DNA of 64,000 nt from Fasciolopsis buskii. Lineage: Eukaryota > Platyhelminthes > Trematoda > Plagiorchiida > Fasciolidae. This document shows positions 1 to 9,539 of this stretch, piece after piece. Below the pieces are notes generated by a model. That model worked only from the letters and a program-made list of their open reading frames with translations. It did not search any database and was not told the origin of the DNA. Where the stretch lies: positions 77,164 to 141,163 of the forward strand of contig LUCM01005592.1 in NCBI GenBank assembly GCA_008360955.1, in the 5' to 3' direction. Position 1 is the stretch's first letter, and the number at the start of each line of letters is the position of its first letter. The translations under genes and the position numbers were made by a program.

Positions 1-1744
1 GGTCCACTCCCTGTTCCCGTTGGATATTCACTCTTTTTATATAAACGTGTAACTCTGGGGAAAGGCAGCGGTCAGTTAGGCTTGCCTTGCTATTTATCGC
101 TGAACGAAAACGATGGTGATGAACTATGGTTCCAACTCAAACGCTGAGACGAAATCACTTAGCTTTCATGCTATATTATGTACTTTGCACCCAAAGTGTC
201 GCTCATTTCTTACTTGCAGGTGACCTATCACTGTTACCGTCAATCTATTCATCACCAATATGTGCATATTATCATTATGCGCGGACGAAGGACATACCTG
301 GCCTTAGCCAATCAATTAAGTGTTCAAACACCTATCGCTTTCACGCTTCTCTGTTGTGTGGGTTAAGAATTTTGCAACTGCGCATATCCGGCCGTGTGCA
401 GTTGAACAGGACTAGGCACGCTGACGAATATATATTATATGCAGCGACTACTCTAGCTTTGCCTGATTTATAATGTAACATCATAGTGTTTGCCAGTAGC
501 CCATCTGTTAACTGATCCGATCAGACGCTAGAAAACTCTTATTCCATAGCTAACATTAGAAAGTTGAATTTTTCTGTAAGAAACCAGTACCAGTTTGTGC
601 ATCAATCTCGCCAAATCTGGTTTCTGCTGCATCATTTTCACAACGACGTAACATGACAGCTTAATGTGTTCATCCGAACGTTAAAGAAAGGGATCTGGAT
701 GAATTACAGTGGCACATGAGACCCATTTTGCAAGAAGATCATAATTCCCGAGGTAGATACAAGCCGCTTTTATACAAGCAGTAAATCGTACCGAGAGAAT
801 ATCATAAAATTAATCAAATACGAGAAAAGATGCGGATGTTATCATTTAGCCTGGATTCACAGAACCATCGAAATAGAAAAAAACTGGGATATTTGCGTAG
901 TTCTGCCACTGTTATCGCGATAGGACGATCCACCAATAGTGGACTTATTTCTTACCGATGATGTCCAGACGAGAAAGTGGAACCATGTTTATGAAGTTGG
1001 GAGAGCAAGTAGATCGTGCGCCAATTTCTAAGCTTTCGATTTCACATTCAATCAGGGTATTTGAACTCTGAATCTCAAACTGCTTCTGACACGAAAACGA
1101 CCAAATCATATGAACTGCTCAACTGATCCGTTGTGCATGTTTTACAGCATTATCTTGACACAAACCTTTGTGCGAAAACGCTTTGGTTATGTCACTAAAA
1201 CCTGGTCGGCCCGGCATTGCGGCTCCTGGACTGTATGCTCCGAAGGCATTATACATTTCATCTTGGGTTACAGCACCCGGTTTTGTGGACAATCTGAGCC
1301 CGCCATCTACTCAAATGGTGCAAGAAAACGATATGATGCAGAAGAGACTGGTGACATTCTGATTGGATGACTTTCCAGAACCCGTAATCAGAACTGTCAT
1401 TGGGCTCAATGAATTTATTCGTATGACTTTTGCTTGAGAAATACTGCTCTTGTTTTGAAAGGGTTCATGGACCGGATGCATCAGGTCTTGATCTCCTCAT
1501 CGTGTTCATTAATTATATCCCAGTTGAGGGACCAGAAAAGCTCAACCAAGGCAAGTAATTGCACCTCGTTTCCCAGCCTCTCATAGAATGTAGCATTTCT
1601 ATCGATATAGATATGTGATCACGCGCGCCCTTGGACCGGATGGGCTACATTTCTGTCATCGCTATTTCCTTATTTTCTTGTCGGATATTTGGCTCGATTA
1701 TGATCTCCGTTCATCATTAGAATCGGACGGAATTATTGTCGTTT
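1..1744. other. Intergenic, no recognised gene
   Basis: No gene, RNA or repeat family was recognised here. Several short overlapping reading frames (for example 126-473) have no family resemblance, no splice context and no compositional bias, so they look like chance. The one stretch with protein-like character is a Pro/Gly/Ala-containing frame at 1168-1434, interrupted by a TGA at 1360-1362; it is treated as a finding. Confidence 0.5.
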
Positions 1745-4023
1745 ACAAACCTTATGTTTCTCACCGTGGACTGGGATCACGCATTGCTGCACCCCAAAAA
1801 TCTTATCCATCTAAAAGAGGCACCCGTGCTGGCCGGAAGGCAGCTCTGTAATACATCCTACCAGCCAAGATGTCCAGTCCGGCATTGTTGAGCACCAACA
1901 ACCGCTCTCTGTTTACGAAACTGTGGCATCTGTTGCTTGCATCCCAATCATCGATTAATGTTCACATTTGTGTCATCTGCGTACAAGAAACTTGGTTGAA
2001 CCCACTCGAGTCGATAAACAGCTTCAGACTCCATCGGTAGGAGAGTTTCGAAGAAAACTAGAGGCGATGTGGCAACATACATGAACTCTTTCTGATCTGG
2101 AAAGTCCGAAGCGTTTCACATGTACTCGCAACAAAATATCACAGCTTTTTCAACTCTTTTCTAGAATTTATTGTTTTTTTTGTTGAGCATAGTCTGCTTA
2201 TTATCATGAGTAATTTCGATCATACACAAACCCTAAAACTAACTTTGTTTGATTTGGCAGACCTCTGCATTTTTTCCCATCAGGGAAAACTCCATTCTAG
2301 ATAGATTTATTACCAATCACCCCGAGTTGTTTGCCCTGGAACTGCGTGCTCCAATTTCAAGTAGCGATCATTATCTACTTCTGTTAATTCCCAAGATTTA
2401 ATCTCGGACAGCATTCAATTTCTTCATGCACACAAATCGAATCTAAATTCGACTCCTTAACCTTTCACCTAACAACCTTACTCTTCTTCAAAAATCCTTT
2501 TCACTCGCCTCTGCTTGCGATTCATTTGAATCCCTGCTGATTATCAAAGTCAGACCTGTCACAGAATCGGCCAACGCAATCTTTGATACCTGCCGTCCCT
2601 TAGAAACACTATTCGACTCAAATGGTTATATCTCCACCCAGAAACTGAACTACCTAAGATGCAAAGAGTACTTCTACAAAGCCCGTGATAAACCAAGCGT
2701 GCAGTATATTTCCAACCTAATAAAAGCTGAAATCAAACGCATCAACACAACATTCGCCAGCCAAATCTTGATTGATAACAATAATAGATTCCTATGGCAA
2801 GGCATTTGACTGTCGTGGGGATAGAAAAAGAAACATGTGAAATGTCCTGCGGATGGCGACGGCATGCATCATGGTTCCATCCATTCCTCTACGTATACTC
2901 AAGTCAATTTCGAAACGTTTGGTTATCCCAGACTTTTATTAGCCTGGCTGTCTCACTACTTTACTAACCGAATCCAGTGCACACGAATAGATGGTAAAAC
3001 TTCAAAGCCATTGATTGGCGAGTAATCAGTGCACCCGGGTGCTGCTCTTCCACCGATTCTCTTCCCCACTTACATCATCGACTTATCAATTAGCTCCACC
3101 TGTCATCTGTTTCACTATGCTGATGATGTTGCCTTCTCTCAAGCCGTTTCGAGCAGCGATGATTTTCAAAGATTATGCAACAACCGACCATCTGTTTATA
3201 ATTTCCTTGCACGAGCTGGTTTGAATCTCAGCACATCTAAATGCTTCGAATGTCTGTTCTCTCGCTCCCTCACGATCAGCCTACCCATCCGAATTGCACT
3301 TTATCAACTGAGAAACATTTACCAGGATTGATTCTGTGAAATATCTACGAGTTACTATTGATAAGAATCTGGATTTTACTTCTCACGTTTCCACCTGTGA
3401 GAAGATTCTCCGACGGTTGTCGTTTCAAATCAGAAGGCTTGAACACTCAAAGGTGAAACAAAACATCACCTACCGTTTTGAATACCAGTAATAATTTCCA
3501 ATCCTTTTTTATATTCGTTTGTTATTTCTCTAGGTTTACTTCGAAAAGACTTCAAAATTCTTCGCCGGAGGGCTATCGGTTATTATCAGTGTGCCTTTCG
3601 TACCTCTAACTGAATTGTCCCTTAATCCATATGATCAACACTTATCAGCGTGTGAGAAATTTGCTCACAAAATTCTTTTTGATCCCACGCATCCTCTGCA
3701 CAACGATCTTTCAAAGTGTCGCTCTCATATGCCGACAAGATCCGATTTTTATTTCTTACCCTCTGAAATCAGTATGTACAGGAACTCCACTGTCTCATGT
3801 TTAGCACGCATCCTGACAACCCGTGATCTTGTTTTAGCCGAATTCCTGAGTTACCTATCATGATGTGCTATGACCATTCCCCAATGAGTACTGTTTTTCA
3901 CATTTCGACAAGGTAATGAACGCAAATTGTTTCTTTATTTTTTACTCACTTTTTGACTGAAATGGCACATTAATTTTGTACGCTAAATCTATACGATACA
4001 ATTTAATACAATGCAATACAATT
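1745..4023 (+). mobile_element. CR1/jockey-like non-LTR retrotransposon (LINE) remnant
   Basis: This is a decayed LINE with recognisable parts in order. A basic RGTRAGRK-type linker (about 1747-1850) precedes an AP-endonuclease domain (about 1865-2400) in which an ETWLN motif and a terminal SSDHYLLL motif can be read. An endonuclease-to-RT linker follows (about 2480-2800), then reverse transcriptase. The RT finger region is missing between about 2806 and 2890. The YADD catalytic box is at 3116-3127, followed by the thumb region (SVKYL...TIDKNLDF) and a C-terminal domain ending at the stop near 3863. The 3' UTR ends in short A/T-rich ATACAAT-like units near 4023. Several frameshifts and stops make it inactive. 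The C-terminal part and the 3' UTR match the - strand copy at 52920-54600, so both belong to one family. Assignment to a CR1-like clade is inferred from motif layout. Confidence 0.85.
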
Positions 4024-4559
4024 GGTGTTGCATTCCTCGAATCTCTAGTACATTATGCTGACAATCAGAGTATGCGATCGATGCTCAACAAACAGTGCTA
4101 TCTGTGCCCACACAGAAACAGCGTATTCCACGATCCTCTATCCATTCCTGGTTTTCACCATCTTCAGCAGCCCACTTACGCTTTGCTGTTTAGTGATCTC
4201 ACTACCACTCACTTGTATTTTAAGTCAGGGATCACGCTAGTTCTGCGTGATCTCTGAGGCTAAATGACATTACAAGCAACCGAAATGTTTTGTCGAAAGT
4301 GGCCGGTCTTGGAAACATAAACTATAACTATAAAACTTCAATTTTCTGTAAACAGATGCCTCTAAACTAGCTGGCGATGTACAATCGTATAAGGGAATCA
4401 ATGATGCGGTGCAACCACCTTCATTTTTTTCCAAATAGTCTCAATCAGCATAATCAGGGTGTAGAACAGTTAGGAAGTCTATCTTGAACCAAGCACATTC
4501 CACACAATTTAAGCGGCAAATAGTTATCATTCACACAGGTCAGAGACTCCGAATTTGCG
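4024..4559. other. Spacer between two retroelement remnants
   Basis: No gene was recognised. It contains a small perfect hairpin at about 4228-4250 (8-bp stem GATCACGC/GCGTGATC with a 7-nt loop). Confidence 0.4.
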
Positions 4560-5765
4560 CGTTGACTCCTAATTCAGTGCCTTATTTTTTGGGAGGCATT
4601 CGACACCTTGATTGCATCTCCCAGTACACCAATAGTATACAGTTTATAAACGAACCCGATAATCTCACGTCGGATCCTCAGTCCCTCGCTGATTTGCGTC
4701 CGCTGTTCAACCCAATTCTAGTCAAGTCGGTAGGTATTGCGAAAACAAAGAATGGTGTCACTGGTCATCATTTTACTTACTACCGAAATTGTCCATTCCT
4801 GATGCAAGCGGTTACTTCGTTTGCCATAATTACTCTGGAAAGCTTCGATCTTTAGTCCAATATTCGACGTGCTGCAACAATACCACGTGGTTTGGCCGGA
4901 GATATTCGTGCTAGAGCACAAACCAGTGTTTCATATTGAAGAAGCAAGATTAATCAGCATGTTCAGTCCTGCCTTTCGGAAATCTCCACTGACAATGGAA
5001 CTGATTCTCGCGCCCACCAAAACATCGACTGCTTGCCAACCGCTAATGATTACTGTTTAATCGTAACTTTTGTTAATTGTCTCATCCGTCAGTCAGTGGC
5101 TGTTTTCATTTGTGACACCGGTGAAAACATGTCAGATCCATTTGATATCACTGAGTTTCTGATTACAACGTTTCTTCTGCGGCCACTACGGACAAAAGTG
5201 AACAAGTTCAATCCATTGTTATCACTAACTTTGGAAGTAAATATATTAGGATGTCTGTGTGCAAAATTTCATCCAATGAACTAACTGAGAAGTTCCAAAG
5301 ACAACTAAAAGTTTATCTCATCTCCAGCCCTCTTGCAGTCAGACAGACGAATGGTGTTTCGCAGACTGCATCATGAATCCGAACCAGATTAGGGAAAGAA
5401 AGTTTTTCGTGCGGCGTATATGGTCTCGAGTTTAAGCTTGCAGTTAGCCGGAGAGTTCTTCTGTCATTACACCATTTACATTAGTCACTTGCAGCCAGAC
5501 ACGAAGACACGTAGGACACTCCCAACCCATCCTACTTTTCGACTCAATAACATTCTCACAGATCTAATCATCTGGACATCTTTTAATACCTTGCCATTTT
5601 GGCCGTTGTACTTTGTGCACACAAACCCCTTCCATTTTTCTTAGTGTAACAAAAATATTTCGTCATTGACAGAGCAAGCCATATAGTCGTTGACAGTATT
5701 GAACGCATGAAAGTAGATTTTCCGCTGGAGACCTCCCACAAAACAATTTTCTCTAGCTGATACTG
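4560..5765 (+). mobile_element. Ty3/gypsy LTR-retrotransposon pol remnant
   Basis: The end of a gypsy-type RNase H domain is readable at about 4595-4690 (RHLDCISQYTNSIQFI, where active elements have an H-L-x-x-I-S-x-F/Y-T-x-x-I motif). After several frameshifts, an integrase-core-like segment follows near 5040-5130 (DYCLIVTFVNCLIRQSVAVF). Then come a segment near 5415-5470 corresponding to the 'VYG..LRLPGEFF' region downstream of the integrase core, and a C-terminal segment at 5651-5733 (KYFVIDRASHIVVDSIERMK), the usual end of trematode-type gypsy pol. The order is collinear with a gypsy polyprotein, but no frame is open throughout, and protease, most of RT and the LTRs are not seen. It is a dead fragment. 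The family assignment rests on recognised motif order, not on a search. Confidence 0.7.
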
Positions 5766-8690
5766 TCAACTAACTTAAGAACGGTGGCCAAAGCACTTCA
5801 ACGATGCGTGAGTCTCTTCCCACTACCATTCCTTCTCTAGTGTGAATTTCGTCAATCTCCATCGATCGGATGCTTACTATCATAGTCATTTGTTTTTCGA
5901 GATTCGTCCAAATGATGTTGAGTTTTAGATTTTGTAAATTCATCAGAGATTTCCAGGATTTGTCTGAATCTTACCACAAAATAATTCGGCCGGTCTGTTT
6001 GGAAAAGAATAATGCAACGTTTCGGGGATTATATAGGTCAGGTTGTGAAGCAACACAATGCGTGACGGATTCTGTACACAGACTTTGCAAATGTTCACAT
6101 TGTTGTAATTTCCCCTTACATGTGTTCACTCTACATTAGTCCAGGCCATTACTGTCATTGTGAAACGCGAAATTGAGAATTTTCCATTGTAAATGCTCCC
6201 CGACTTGTCGGTGTAGAACTAGACACATTCTGCTTTCCCTATGAGTTAGCTAAAGGGTGTTTTATATTGTCCTCATTCATCTAAGTGTGAATTCTTTGGT
6301 AATTTCAAAATCTGTCAGATTACAGGCAATTCCAATACAATGCGACATAGTTATCTCTTCAGCCAGACTCCACACCTGTTTGGACTTCAATTGTTTTAAT
6401 GAATCCAAGCGGTTCACCACCGTTTGTCATCAAGCAGCAAACAAATTCGAACACAGTTTCAAGAAATTTAATCAGCCATTCATTAGAGGAATTAATTAGC
6501 TTTACCGATATGAGAGCTCTTAGCAACTCCATGTCCCTTCAGATGGCAGGAAATGGCAATCGCATATGGTCCTACAGTGGAGCGGTTATATGCTCTGCCA
6601 TTATGAAACTATCCAATCACAATTTCTTAATTTTAACCAAAAAGCTATTCATGCAGTGTCCGGATCAAAGAGAAAATATAGGTGGATGCAATCAATAGTC
6701 TTTGACTCCTCATCAGTCTGAGGTTCGTGTTGCTAGGTCAGTATTGGATTTACAAGGTGTTGCGGTCGGTCAGTAAATGCATTGTGTAGCCAAGACAAAT
6801 GCAGCTATGAAAATTGTTCACATGTGTCAACCAGCAAGTCAACGATATCTTAACTAGGGCAGAACTGAAAAAGATTAGATAGTATTTAATCAGCTTCATT
6901 TACTCAGATTCTTGGCTTTGGGCCTCGATGGTAGACTTTAGCTTGAACAATTGCATCTCTCCATACCACATTCAAAATTACCCATTTTGTCTTTAATGAG
7001 CTTTCTTGGGTTTTTGTTGGGGGAATTCGCGCCAAATCTATTACTCAATATTTTAGAAACTCAAAGAAAATCGCTGAGTATCGGACAGGTGATCATGCTT
7101 CAAGGGTAGCAGAACGAAGCAAAATTTAGTTTCTCCGGTAGCCTGAACGTTTACAGTCGCGGTGTTCGAATGACGGGCTAATAACAATGTTGAGTCTAGC
7201 GAATATCAATCGCCATTCCTTCGTTTTGGGGACACATGGTGTAGTCGTTTGTCTCAGCTATCCATCCGTACTCGACAGACATCAACCAAGAAATTTCAGC
7301 ATCTTGGACAGGTTAATTCGACTCTGGTAATCATTAGCTCATGTTCCTTTAATTCGTTATCGCATCATAATCTAAAACCTTATTTACTGCAGTAAATTTC
7401 TTTTGAATTAACTATTGTGAACAACTTCGTTATCTTCCGGCTACAAACAGCTCACTTTTCCAACCAGCCTCTCACTTCCCGTTTGTGCAATCGTGGAATG
7501 TACTTTGATTAACAAGACTGCCTGAACATAACAATAAAAACTGTTGTATTTTACATTTATTTCATATTATCTGTATATTATATAAACTTCCGCGTACAGT
7601 TTAAAAACCTCCCTGCGCCCCGCATCCTTCGATTCCGGCCCGAAAAGTTCTGAATTCTGATTGTTCTATGACTGTCAATGTGAGTCTTTTACTTTCTCTT
7701 GGGGTAACCCTAAATCAGATGCATTCCAGCCCAGTTTCATTCTAAAAATAACAATATGTCAGACAGGCCCAAACATTATTGAATTTTTGAGCACATTCCA
7801 AACCACGACCGATGAATAGCAACTTGTTCAACTTTGTTGGTTGCATGCGATTTGCTCCCTCGGTTACGTCTCATCCAGTTTGGATTTATTTCAAACGAAC
7901 TCATCGAGACTGCCAGCCCATCAAATATTCTGATAACGGGAATTTTTGAACTTAGTTCAACATTCTGACTATCGAGCCTACTTCGCAAGGGTTCATCTGC
8001 TCGTTAGTTGTGAAACAAAGCTCTGATAAATTGCTCAATTTCTCATAAGTACACACAAATGCTTCCATGTAAGGTAAAATCCTGTTTCAGGCATGTGCAA
8101 ACGAGCTCGCAACCAAAATTGTTGACGGGTGTTTGTGAATAGTTTTGACACAATTCGAGGTAATTTTGATATAATTCCCCAATAATGTTTAAAAGACAGA
8201 TATTTCTTCACATTCTTTGAATTAATTTACTTGCACAAAAACTGACCGTTGTTTCCTTTTAATCTGTTTTTCCGATATTCAGGAGCTTGATTCATATGCG
8301 GGCAAATTCTTATCGAACTATAAATAAAATTTTGTATCGTTATCATTTCACCTGAGCCAAGATCCGGAGTATGAAGTAAAATGATTTTCATATTTTATTA
8401 CAAAAGTCGGTTGCCGCTTTACTTCAACGGTTTGAAGGCAGTGGATGTTCTTGGATTTTGCTTCGTTTGACTTAAATCTTACATGCCCTGTTTCCGGTAG
8501 AGTATTTGATAAACTGGTGATTTAGACGACAGAATCCATTGCGATAATTAAACGCTGGATGCTGCCAATCCATTGGTGAGATGTGATGTCCTTGATTATG
8601 GCTGCAGATTTGGTACACGTACTTGCACATACTATGAGACTGCTTGAATCCAATACTCCACTTCTAGACTAGCCAATATTTTGATAAACA
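5766..8690. other. Intergenic, nothing recognised
   Basis: Ordinary mixed sequence. Short frames here (for example 5870-6139, 6257-6499, 6399-6698, 7776-7988) resemble nothing known and lack splice or start context. Confidence 0.45.
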
Positions 8691-8695
8691 CTGTC

Positions 8696-8770
8696 GTGTC
8701 GGCTTTTCTTCTCACCACTATGTTTCGCATATGGATGGATGAAAACTTTCCCCTGAGGCACACGACCGGT
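8696..8770 (+). repeat. Direct repeat, left copy flanking the SINE
   Basis: About 75 bp here (TTTTCTTCTCACCACTATG, then ATATGGATGGATGAA, then AGGCACACGACCGG) recurs with moderate divergence at 9439-9514. The two copies bracket the hammerhead SINE at 8858-9283 in the same orientation, which suggests insertion into, or co-mobilisation with, a second repeat. A weaker relative is seen near 54617-54720, and the core GCACACGACCGAC also appears near 41720. Confidence 0.55.
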
Positions 8771-9073
8771 TTCGCGGTTATTCTCGCTCTTCAGGTATGC
8801 GTACCCGGTATTCTCCCAGCTATCCCTATACTTGTTATGTGATAGTAGTATAAGATAGAATGTTTTCAGGAAATAATTCACCATGTGAAATGAACGCTCA
8901 GCTGACCATTAAGAATCCATGGAAGCACTGAATAGCTGTTTTATGCTGCAGAGAAGTCATCTGCCGGTTTTGGTCGATTGATGTGCGCTAGCGGCCCGTG
9001 ACTATGCAAATCACTGACGGACAGGTGCAGCATCATGTGGTGAAGTTCAACAAACCGTTCAGAGCCTGCCCGG

Positions 9074-9160
9074 TAGCGTAATGGCTAAGGCGTTCGACTC
9101 AGATTCGTTCGTCTTTGTTCGTGTTCGCGTCCCAGTTCGGGTTCGCGTCCCAGTTCGGGC
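9074..9160 (+). promoter_or_regulatory. Internal Pol III promoter (A and B boxes) of SINE copy A
   Basis: The A box TAGCGTAATGGCTAAGG (9074-9090) and the B box GTTCGCGTCCC are spaced as in a tRNA gene. The B-box segment (about 16 bp) is tandemly duplicated in this copy only; copies at 41508-41519 and 43565-45163 have it once. The tRNA of origin could not be assigned because the anticodon arm no longer pairs cleanly. Confidence 0.7.
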
Positions 9161-9171
9161 GCGGTCGATAT

Positions 9172-9216
9172 GCACTGCTGATGATTCCTAACAAGGATGA
9201 AACAGCAGCACAGTGT
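9172..9216 (+). ncRNA. Hammerhead ribozyme, degenerate copy
   Basis: Stem I 5' strand GCACTG (9172-9177), core CTGATGA (9178-9184), stem II TTCC...AGGAT (9185-9198), core GAAA (9199-9202), then stem I 3' strand CAGTGT (9211-9216, one G-U pair). The stem III/cleavage segment is CAGCAGCA, where the other copies have CAGCTGTA, so the required U before the cleavage nucleotide is a C. This copy is therefore probably inactive. Confidence 0.65.
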
Positions 9217-9438
9217 TTCCATGGTTTCTTAATGGTCAGTTGAGCGTTCATATCACATGGCAAATTATTTCATGAAAACATTCCTATACTAGTGCGCTTC
9301 TTTCTTAGTTTCTGACTAGAATCTCACTTGAATCGTTAGGAGCTTGAATGGTTGGTATGAATCACATAGCGGTTCGTCGTCGGGTTTTCGTCGGTCAGGC
9401 AAGGCTAACTTGATGAAAGGGGAAGCAAGGCCTGAAAG

Positions 9439-9514
9439 TGTTCGCTTTTCTTCTCAGTAGTATGTTTCGCATATGAATGGATGAATAAAATTTCCCCGAA
9501 AGCACACGACCGAC
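9439..9514 (+). repeat. Direct repeat, right copy flanking the SINE
   Basis: Partner of 8696-8770. A 12-bp perfect inverted pair (TTTTCGTCGGTC at 9385-9396 and its complement at 9508-9519) lies across its right part and could form a hairpin. Confidence 0.5.
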
Positions 9515-9539
9515 GAAAATTCTTTGACAAATCACCATG

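Larger units (their letters stand above)
8858..9283 (+). mobile_element. tRNA-derived hammerhead SINE with long terminal inverted repeats, copy A
   Basis: This 426-bp element has ends at 8858-8942 and 9199-9283 that are inverted copies of each other over about 85 bp, with roughly ten mismatches and no gaps (GAATGTTTTCA... at the left, ...GAAAACATTC at the right). Inside lies a tRNA-like Pol III module: an A box (TAGCGTAATGGCTAAGG, 9074-9090) and a B box (GTTCGCGTCC) duplicated in tandem around 9124-9160. Immediately after it comes a hammerhead core at 9172-9216. The same order is found in the copies at 41433-41646 and 43565-45163. tRNA-plus-hammerhead SINEs are known from schistosomes (Sm-alpha); the inverted ends are the unusual part. 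As a SINE it would depend on a LINE for retrotransposition (inference). Confidence 0.8.

Noticed and set aside
3120..3127. CTGATGAT as another hammerhead core
   Set aside because: It is part of the YADD codons of the LINE; no GAAA or stems follow.
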